Under the pieces are notes generated by a model. That model was not told where the DNA came from, did no database searches, and worked only from the letters and a program-made list of their open reading frames with translations. A DNA stretch of 28,704 nt from Plantago elongata. Its lineage: Eukaryota > Streptophyta > Magnoliopsida > Lamiales > Plantaginaceae. The DNA lies in assembly GCA_036897095.1 (NCBI GenBank), contig JAYMSP010001803.1:1-28704 (forward strand), written 5' to 3'. Both the position numbers and the translations under genes were made by a program. Shown here piece after piece: positions 11,609 through 19,089 of this stretch (position 1 is the first letter of the stretch; each line of letters begins with the position of its first letter).

Positions 11609-12130
11609 TTATAATCCAGGTCTCGATGGATATTTGCATGAGCCGTGAGCTGCACGAACATATTTAACACCAGTTAGTTATAAAACACAGATTATTATAA
11701 CTTTTTGAATAAAAGAAATGGAGGGAAAATTGGTGCGTACAAGGATCAGATTTGACGATTTGTCCAAAATTTTTGGTACATGAACCTGACTGGACAAAGT
11801 AGGCATCTGCGGCGTATGATGCATGAGCAGTCGCGGTCTGTGGTTCAAAACATGAACCGGCAGGTTGAATCGGCTGGCAGTCTATCTTAGTGCAAGCATA
11901 GTCCAGGAAATTCAGAGCAGTTTGATCACTTACACCCGGCTCTAGTATGCACCACAAATTGCACTAAAAAGAAAAAAGGAAGAACAACAATCCAATGATT
12001 TAGAATTTCCTGAAAATTAAAAATATAATGAGAGCATAGAATGAAGAAAATATGGTCTTACTTGAGCAATTGAAACAGTGCCCAAAAGGCAAATGATGAA
12101 AAACAAAGAGGTGCTATTGTTCTTAGACAT
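11609..12130 (-). CDS. Secreted X8-domain (Ole e 10-like, callose-binding type) protein, copy 2
   Basis: Exons are 12130-12062, 11963-11741 and 11649-11609, giving 110 residues. The donors (GTAAGA, GTACGC) and acceptors (TTTTTAG, CAG) are all canonical, and the phases equal those of copy 1. A 23-residue signal peptide is followed by an X8 domain with WC, AC, DC, CF, a C-x-x-NF segment and the final DPSHGSCKYPS. In the 74-residue exon-2 segment I count 51 identities to copy 3, with no gap. The family binds beta-1,3-glucan outside the cell; substrate and tissue are not shown by the sequence. It ends in PSRPGL, like copy 3, and has no GPI signal. A plausible alternative role is as a minor pollen-type allergen homologue. 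Confidence 0.88.
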
Positions 12131-12194
12131 GGTTCAGATTTTCCAAAACTTAACTGGCCTTTGTATTGATTTGTTGAGTAAAATTCTCAACAGA

Positions 12195-12232
12195 AGACTA
12201 TATTTATATGAGTTATATGACATGATTATACA
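12195..12232 (-). promoter_or_regulatory. Core promoter of X8 copy 2 with cluster-shared motif
   Basis: A minus-strand TATA box, CATATAAATATAG (about 12199-12211), lies about 70-80 nt before the ATG. Just upstream, 12212-12226 reads GTTATATGACATGAT on the plus strand, the same motif as before copies 1 and 3. Confidence 0.5.
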
Positions 12233-12581
12233 TCCTCAGTTATAATTTGATTACAATGGTACTTATTACTCCTTCCATTTTTTACAATCCACTTTGTATT
12301 TTTCAATCATCAATTTTGGCTATGAATTTTGGAATATAATAAAAAAATTAAACATATTAGTAATGAAGATTTTGAACTACTGATATTTTCATAATATAAT
12401 TTTAATAATTATTAGTTACTATATATTCAAATTAATTCATATGAAATTTGAAAAAAATTAATTAATAGAAAAGAAGATTTTGAACTACTAATATTTCTTA
12501 TTATGATTTTAATAATAATTAATTATGATAATTTAAGAATAATTCATGATCAAAATGAATGAATTATTATTAGTTATACTA

Positions 12582-12820
12582 CTCCCTCCGTTCCGGTTTG
12601 GAAGTTCCGGGGGATCGAATACAAGTTTTAAGAAAAATGTGATAAAGTAGGAAATAAGGTAATAAATTATGAATGCGATTGATAAAGTAGTAGAAACAGT
12701 GAATAAAGTATGAGATATATTTGATAAAATATGAGGGAAATTTTCTATTCAAAGAAGTGGAACTTTCAAATTGGACAGCCTAAAATAAAAAGCGGGACTT
12801 ACAAACTGAAACGGATGGAG
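12582..12820. mobile_element. Stowaway-type MITE
   Basis: The 239-bp element starts CTCCCTCCGTTCC and ends with the inverted counterpart GAAACGGATGGAG. It is flanked by TA on both sides (12580-12581 and 12821-12822), as expected for Stowaway/mariner MITEs. It carries no coding region. It lies between X8 copies 2 and 3, outside the duplicated segment. Confidence 0.88.
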
Positions 12821-12832
12821 TATATCATTGTT

Positions 12833-14184
12833 AGTAACACTATTCAATCATGCAATCATATTACATCAAATATACTCAAAATAATAGCAAATTAATTAAC
12901 ACATAGTCCCACCACTAATCAACTCATTCTATGACATGACTAGTATACACTAGAACACAAATTCAATACGGTGAAAATTTAACCCATGACCTCTGAAATT
13001 ATGGCACATCGACCTAACCAAATGAGCTAGGCATTTTGATATTAATATTTATACTTTAAATACATATAGAATTAGAAACTACTTCAATTCAAAATTGTAT
13101 TCTTTTGAAAAAGGACAAAAAAAAATATTCAAAATTACTAAGAATTTAGGGTGATTAGTGTTGTTTTTAAGAATTCAACATACATTACATTTACATATTC
13201 TATTTGCCTTTGATAAACCAACTAACTAAAAATTTATGTGATTAGTTAAGAACATGGGTTCTCTTCATTAATAAAAACTGCATTTTATAACATTTGTATT
13301 TTACTTGAAAATATTAATATTTTTACTTAATAATATATGTCGATGTTATTTTAAAATTAAGTGTAGATCTCCTATAGACTTTGAACATTGAAACGAATTA
13401 GTAACATGTAGAGTATTACGTAAGTGTAATGGTAAATAGATAAGCTGATAGTAATTTACCGATATTGTGAATATTTTCAAGTATCTAGTGCATTTAGATA
13501 AAGTACATGGATCTTAATGCAAATTGCCGTGACTGTTTAAGTGGATCATTCATTGCGGTTAAAATTTCAGATTCTCAGCCGTCAGATGAAAGGTTCGTTA
13601 CATGATCTACGGCTCCTGCTTCACTCCCCTGCCCTGTTTCATTCATACAACTGAGATTTCAAGTTAAAATCTCATTTGCTTAGCTTGTAATAGTTAGAAA
13701 GGAAGATCAATAAATCGAAATTGATTCTGCTGTGGAGGTAAGTTTGAATTTCAAACCGAACCACGTAATTAACTTATAATGCGCACGATTTCATGGATAG
13801 ATTGTTCATTGCTTGTATATTAGGTGTAGAAAATGAGTAAATAAACCATATACTGATTCTAGCTGAACTTTTAGTCGATTCAAATGACAAGGTTTAGTTA
13901 GGATTATTTTTTTCAGCATTTGGATGTTAAAGTGTCTAATGATCTTAATTGGAAGTTGGAACTTTCTTTATCGATGGGATCATGGGACTCTCTACTGCTT
14001 ACATTTCCAGCACAATGATCAATAATTTCAAACTCGATTGGTTGAAGAAACAACAATAAAACAAATCGAAACTTATATAGTATTATCAGCTTGATTTATT
14101 CCATACAGATGATTAATGATTGCTAGTTTACTACTGTTAGATTGGATCAAATTGTAGACTCAAATAATCTGTAGGGAAGTGCTT
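12833..14184. other. Intergenic DNA between Stowaway and X8 copy 3
   Basis: The first part is AT-rich and contains a tRNA-like fragment (12965-13040). From about 13560 to 14184 it is the 3' flank of X8 copy 3 and pairs with the flank of copy 2. No coding region is seen. A consensus splice donor, GAGGTAAGT, lies on the plus strand near 13735. Confidence 0.5.
12965..13040 (-). repeat. tRNA-like SINE head
   Basis: On the minus strand, TAGCTCATTTGGTTAG resembles a pol III A box, and GGGTTAAATTTTCACC about 40 nt later resembles a B box. These are the hallmarks of a tRNA-derived SINE. Its 3' end and target duplication could not be placed. Confidence 0.35.
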
Positions 14185-14707
14185 TTATAATCCCGGCCTG
14201 GATGGATATCTGCATTTGCCAAAAGCTGCACGAACATAATTAACACCGGTTAGTAAGTTATGAAACATAGTTTATGATCACGTACTCATTGAATGAAACG
14301 AATGGAGAGAAAATTGGTGCACATACAAGGATCAGATCTGATGATTCGTCCAAAGTTTTTGGGACATTGACCTGTCTGAACAAAATAAACATTCAAGGCG
14401 TATGATGCATGTGCAATCGCGGTGCTTGGTTCAAAGCATGGACCGGCAGGTTGAATCGCCTGGCAATTTACTTTGGTGCAAGCATAATCCAGAAAATCAA
14501 TGGCAGATTGTTTATTTACACTCAATTCTGGTATGCACCACAAATTGCACTGAAAAAAAAAAAAAGCAGTCCAAATTTACAGTTGAAGTTAAACCAAATG
14601 ATAGCAAGAATGAAGAAAAGATGGTCTTACACTCTTACATGAGCAATTGTAACAGTGCCCAAAAGGCAAATGATGAAAAACAAAGGCATGCTATTGTTCT
14701 TAGACAT
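14185..14707 (-). CDS. Secreted X8-domain (Ole e 10-like, callose-binding type) protein, copy 3
   Basis: Exons are 14707-14639, 14549-14327 and 14225-14185, giving 110 residues with the same exon lengths as copy 2. A 23-residue signal peptide (core PLFFIICLLGTVTIA) leads into an X8 domain: CNLWC, AC, NC, PCFEPSTAIAHASYA, QCPKNFG and DPSFGKCRYPS. The spacing of the six core cysteines fits CBM43/X8. The product should be secreted and could bind callose in the wall; this is inferred from the family. Exon 1 differs from copy 2 at only a few codons, so copies 2 and 3 are the younger pair. The acceptor of intron 1 sits behind a long polypyrimidine run. Confidence 0.88.
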
Positions 14708-14764
14708 TGTTCAGGTTTTCCAAAACTTAACTGGGTTTTTATTGATTTGTTGGAAAAATTTCTC

Positions 14765-14802
14765 AACAGATATTTATATGAGTTGTGTGACATGATAAAT
14801 CC
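14765..14802 (-). promoter_or_regulatory. Core promoter of X8 copy 3 with cluster-shared motif
   Basis: A minus-strand TATA box, CATATAAATATCTG (about 14767-14780), lies about 60-75 nt before the ATG. It is preceded by the shared motif at 14782-14796 (plus-strand reading GTTGTGTGACATGAT). The stretch from this motif to the ATG can be aligned with copy 2 almost throughout. Confidence 0.5.
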
Positions 14803-15107
14803 TTAATTAAGATTTGATTTAAGTATATACCTTTTATTATTTCAAATATTTGATTTTGTCACTAGACTTGATACAATTAACTATAAGAAGAATTGAAAAG
14901 TAATTGTAGAAATGTAGCCAGAATCAAAGAATCAAGGATCATTAAAATCGATATCTTTAGATGGTGTTCATAAAAATAAAAATATTTCCTGTAAGGGTGG
15001 GGTGCTATTAGATCTTCAACAGGCCAAGTCCCATACCTACTGCAGTCATTACCAAAGGACAGCCAACAAGTTCATTCATGTACTGATTACAATATTTACT
15101 TGGATAA
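14803..15107. other. Spacer between X8 copy 3 promoter and the PPR stop codon
   Basis: No gene is seen. The first half is AT-rich upstream sequence of X8 copy 3. The second half is probably the 3' untranslated region of the PPR gene. Confidence 0.4.
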
Positions 15108-17096
15108 CTACCAGAAGTCTTTGCAGGAACAACGTCCATTTCTAAAATGATGATATCGAGTGCGATCCCTCACAATAATTTCCCTTTCATAAACTCGAGA
15201 TATCATCTTGGCCGCAGAATGACAATCATCGCACACCCTCAAGTTCTTCACTATCCGAATCGTTGCTCCTGGTTCAGTGTTTAGTAACCCAAAAGCTATA
15301 GCAAGTTTTTCACTATGGTACTTGAGTGATGTTTCCTTCTCTTCCTCACTTATATCGAACAACACATGTGAAGTATCAGGCTTATGCCCCTCCAGTTGAA
15401 TTTTCTCGATCATGTTTTCCAACATTTGATCAATTTCTTTTGCTTGAGGGTGGGATGAGTCTCCAACTTTGAACTCATGAACAATGTTCTTTAACTCGAT
15501 CACACTTTTACCTGGTACCGTTCTCACCCCTCTTTCTTTCATTAGTTTCCTTGTTTTCTCAACTCTGTCCCACTTTTCCGCCTTAGCATAAATGTTCGAC
15601 AGCAATGTGTATCTACCACTATTCTCAGGTTCCAACTCAAGCAAGATTTCCCCAACTCGCTCCCCTAACTCGACATTGCCATGCAATCTACATGCACCTA
15701 AAAGTGCCCCCCAAACCGCACTATTCGCCTCCATGGGCATACATCCTATGATATCCTCTGCTTCGTTAAAAAATCCCGCCTTTCCTAGCAAGTTAACAAC
15801 ACATCCATAATGTTCTACTGTCGGTTTGACTCCATGCTTCTCTCTCATCGTAATGAAATACTCCAACCCTTCGTTAACCAATCCAACATGAGCACAAGCA
15901 TTTAGCAGTGCCACGAATGTAATATCATCCGGTTTAAAACGGTGCCTCTTCATCTGCTTGAACGTCTCAATTGCATCTTCTGCTCTGCCATGCATCGCAA
16001 GCCCCCCAATCATCGCGTTCCAAGTAAAGACTTCTTTCTGTTTCATCCTCTCAAACACATCCCACGACAAGTCAAGCCGCCCACATTTCGCATACATGTC
16101 AATCAATGAAGTTCCCAGCACTGCATCCACAAAAATCCCGTTCTTCCTAATGTAAGCATGAATCCACTTCCCCTGATCAAGAGCAGCAACATTAGCACAC
16201 GCAGCCAACACACTCGACAGGACAAATTTACTCGGCTGAATTCCCTCTGCCTGCATCCGATTAAAAACTCCCAACCCTTCCGTAAAGTACCCTCCGCGGT
16301 TATAGCCATCAATCGTCGCACTCCACGACACCTCATTCTTTTCCGGCATCCGTTCAAAATAGCTTACAGCTTCTTCAACCATCTCATTATTGAAAAAACC
16401 ACTAATCACAGTGTTCCAAGAACTAACACTTCTCTCCGGCATTTCATCAAACAGCTCCATCGCAACATCCACCTCCCCAGATCCCATGTAACCATCAATC
16501 ATAGCATTGCAACAGATAACATCAAACTTCCCAATCGAATCAAACAAACACCTAGCTTCTCTAAGATACCCAAAAGAAGCATACATCTGAATTCCAGCAC
16601 TAATCACATGACACTCTCCATCAAGCCTGTGCTTAACCGCATGTGTATGTATCTGAACCCCTTCTGAAATAGCCTTTTCCAAGGTACAAGCTTTAAATAA
16701 TGGAGGGTATGTGTACTTGTTAGGCTTGGAATCTGCAACAACCATTTGGTTGTAAATTGAGATGGCCTTAAAGGGCTGCTGGAGATTCAAACACCCTTTG
16801 ATAGCAGAATTATAAACAAAAACATTGGGGTGTGGAACTTGGTCAAGGACCTGTAGTGAAGTGGAAAGAGTGTTGAATTGAGGGTTTGTGTAGCATTTGA
16901 TTAGTGTACCTGCTACAAAATGGTCTTGGAAATGGCAGGTTTTTATGATTAAGGCATGAGCTTGCTGCAAGTTTCTCAGTGAATAGGTGCATTTTGTGTT
17001 GAGGAGATTCAAGATTGATTTTTGGCTGGGAAAGGTGTCTGGTGAAGGTGGATGAGGCAATTCTGCTGTGGAAGTGGTTGCAGAGATTGTAGCCAT
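15108..17096 (-). CDS. Pentatricopeptide repeat protein, PLS-E-DYW type (predicted organelle C-to-U RNA editing factor)
   Basis: A single exon encodes 662 residues, typical of the plant PPR-DYW (PCMP-H) family. Residues 1-30 are Ser/Thr-rich and could be a plastid or mitochondrial transit peptide. A series of P, L and S repeats follows (for example VFVYNSAIKGCL, VICCNAMIDGYM, VSSWNTVISGFF, VFTWNAMIGGLA, KPDDITFVALLNACAHVG), then E/E+ motifs, a PG-box (PGKSVIELKN) and a DYW domain. The cytidine-deaminase-like zinc site is complete: His-Ser-Glu at 594-596 and CDDC at 622-625. The second metal site HH...CSC (649-658) is also present. The last three residues are DFW instead of DYW, a tolerated variant. 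The family binds organelle transcripts one base per repeat and edits C to U; the target here is unknown. The start is the first ATG in frame. Confidence 0.93.
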   Translation of the reverse strand: MATISATTSTAELPHPPSPDTFPSQKSILNLLNTKCTYSLRNLQQAHALIIKTCHFQDHFVAGTLIKCYTNPQFNTLSTSLQVLDQVPHPNVFVYNSAIKGCLNLQQPFKAISIYNQMVVADSKPNKYTYPPLFKACTLEKAISEGVQIHTHAVKHRLDGECHVISAGIQMYASFGYLREARCLFDSIGKFDVICCNAMIDGYMGSGEVDVAMELFDEMPERSVSSWNTVISGFFNNEMVEEAVSYFERMPEKNEVSWSATIDGYNRGGYFTEGLGVFNRMQAEGIQPSKFVLSSVLAACANVAALDQGKWIHAYIRKNGIFVDAVLGTSLIDMYAKCGRLDLSWDVFERMKQKEVFTWNAMIGGLAMHGRAEDAIETFKQMKRHRFKPDDITFVALLNACAHVGLVNEGLEYFITMREKHGVKPTVEHYGCVVNLLGKAGFFNEAEDIIGCMPMEANSAVWGALLGACRLHGNVELGERVGEILLELEPENSGRYTLLSNIYAKAEKWDRVEKTRKLMKERGVRTVPGKSVIELKNIVHEFKVGDSSHPQAKEIDQMLENMIEKIQLEGHKPDTSHVLFDISEEEKETSLKYHSEKLAIAFGLLNTEPGATIRIVKNLRVCDDCHSAAKMISRVYEREIIVRDRTRYHHFRNGRCSCKDFW

Positions 17097-17398
17097 CGTT
17101 GTTTATCTTGTGTCATCAGTTTTGGCTGAGGAAGATGATGATAATGCTTCTTTACCTCATCCTCCAAATTCAGAAATGCAAACAATCTTCCATAAATTAA
17201 AATAATAGAAAAATACTTTGAATACATAAAAAAAAATGCAAGCTTTTTATTTTTATTTTTTTTTAAAACGTGAAATTGTTTAGTTGTCGAACCAAAGTCT
17301 CTGTATGCCGTGATGAGTGAGTTGTAAACTTTATGATAAGAAATGAATGAATTCAAGCAAGTTTAGTCTCTGAAGTGATGCGGTTAAATTTCAAGGTC
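17097..17398 (-). promoter_or_regulatory. Upstream region of the PPR gene
   Basis: About 300 nt separate the PPR start codon from the Harbinger element. There is an A/T-run-rich stretch near 17210-17270 but no unambiguous TATA box. The promoter must lie here or inside the neighbouring transposon. Confidence 0.3.
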
Positions 17399-17401
17399 TA
17401 A

Positions 17402-18760
17402 GTCTAGTTTCAATGAGTCGTCATTATGATCGTGAATAGTAGCTCGTTAGTGATGACTACTGAAAATCCTTTCCAATGGGTCATCATGACAATCGTGAAT
17501 AGTGCATTTTTTATTTTTTTTATTTTTTTAACAAGTTTAAAATACTCTAAGACTAATTGGAAGTTGAAATTAATCAAAGTGCTTGTTTAAAACTCGTTTT
17601 AGAATTTGCATTGTTCGAATGTTGTAATGTTTACTTTCTAATGAAATGAAAATGGGTGTTTTATTGAAATCAGAAAGTACAATACATGAAATATTAAGAA
17701 ACAAACCAACAAGATATGTTCGAAGACAATAAACAACATAGGCAATGTAATATCAAAGCAACTACTCAGTAATAGGACCACTCAAAGATCAAACATGTTC
17801 TATCATGTCCTCTTGCAACTGGAGATGGATGTTGCGACTTTCTACATCAGCCCTTCTCTTCAAATAGCCTTCAATTGAATTGACGACGGAATCCCTACGA
17901 TGGAACACATAATCATTGTTATTGTCGATGCTTGACTCTGCTGCATCTTCTCATATGTCACAGATGATATCTTTGTAGTTAAGATATAAGTGACGCTCAT
18001 CCTCCACTATCACATTATGCAAATAAATACAACAATTCATGATTCTAGCAAGATCTTTTAGGGGTATGGACCAATGTTTGATCCTTAATCACTTTGAAGC
18101 GCGATTGTAGAACTCCGAAAGCACGTTCAACATCTTTTCGGACCGCATCTTGCCGCGTAGCAAACTTAGCCATGTAGGGCGCTCAACAAAGTAATCTCGC
18201 TCGAGATGGTTTGCAATGTTTCCCTGTCCCGCTCAATGTACTTGCAGGTATATCCCGACTGCCTTCGACGGGATTGAGATTGCTCGGTGTGGTTGAGTAG
18301 AATAGGAACGACTTCTTTAATGAGTTTGGTAACACGGTTGTAGTAATTGGGGTGAGTGTTTGATGTGGAACCTTTATCATCACTCCAAATGGGGGGTTGC
18401 TCTACATCATCATCGAAACCAAATGACGATAGAATGTAATTTTGAATAGTAGATGAAGCCATTTTGTAGAAGTTTAGAGAACGTTTTGAATTTAATAAGT
18501 GGGAGAAGGGAGAAAAATGAAATGAATTATAGTTGTATTTATAGAGGTCGAAAAAATATAGTCGTTGGAAATATATATATTTTTAATTTATCCTTATCTT
18601 TTTAAAAATAATTTTTAAAAAAATAAAAAGAAACCGCATGGTTGTTGGTGGTGGGTCCACCACCAAACGGCCATGTATGCATATATGGCCGTTGGCTGCC
18701 CAGGCAGCCGAAAACTCGTCCGTCTGGGCATAGTGGCCGTCACTCCCAGTGGAAGTGGTC
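17402..18760 (-). mobile_element. PIF/Harbinger transposon, internally deleted
   Basis: This 1,359-bp element has TAA on both sides (17399-17401 and 18761-18763), the target duplication of this superfamily. The termini are imperfect inverted repeats: left GTCTAGTTTCAATGAG and right (other strand) GACCACTTCCACTGGGAG. A roughly 35-bp subterminal sequence ending in ATCGTGAATAGT occurs twice at the left end (about 17411-17445 and 17474-17508). Inside is a broken ALP1/HARBI1-like transposase (listed separately). Reading the transposase on the minus strand, the element is a classic deletion derivative that has lost its catalytic middle and can only move if helped in trans. Confidence 0.75.
17807..18462 (-). 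pseudogene. Harbinger transposase (ALP1/HARBI1-like) with internal deletion
   Basis: The N-terminus starts at 18462 (MASSTIQNYILSSFGFDDD) and runs into a region with YIERDRE, typical of plant Harbinger transposases. By about 18185 the frame that fits the family is shifted (RDYFVERP). The reading then jumps to the C-terminal part: PYMAKFATRQDAVRKDVERA, FGVLQSRFKVIKDQ, then, after another frame change near 18060, LARIMNCCIYLHNVIVEDE and a tail ending near 17807. FGVLQ-RF and MHN/LHN-VI-ED motifs identify the nuclease C-terminus. The central DDE core with its first Asp residues, and the preceding FRRRFRM-like region, are missing. A TGA also interrupts the tail near 17956. The gene is not functional. 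Confidence 0.8.
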
Positions 18761-18763
18761 TAA

Positions 18764-19089
18764 GAGTCTTAGTTTATGGAGCTATTCCCTAGTGGTGCAT
18801 CTCACTTCAGATGAACAAGGGGCTGTAAAACACTATTGTACAAGGGACTATGTTTTACGTGCAAGGCTTCACACTAATATACGTTGGCACAAGCTAGGAG
18901 AACTGGAGAGGTCTATATACAGACAGAAGTTCCAGGCATCAAAGGCCTCTAGTCTACACTTTAAATACTAACATACTACACACAACTCTAAGAACTTGCA
19001 AAGTACGACCAATAATAAGTAATAACTTAGAACATCCGTTAGCTAATTACAACAGGCTAGCTTATAGCGTAAACTACCTTAATTTTCAT
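18764..19089. other. Spacer between Harbinger element and ARID-HMG gene
   Basis: No coding region is supported. The right-hand part is probably the 3' untranslated and downstream region of the ARID-HMG gene. Confidence 0.4.

Noticed and set aside
14402..14806. 134-codon plus-strand frame over X8 copy 3
   Set aside because: It is antisense to exons and introns whose splice sites and signature residues are clear.
16158..16667. 169-codon frame on the plus strand inside the PPR gene
   Set aside because: It is antisense to a well-supported coding exon and shows no domain.
18642..18971. 109-codon plus-strand frame near the Harbinger right end
   Set aside because: It begins inside the transposon's terminal region and crosses the target duplication into flanking DNA; no family similarity.
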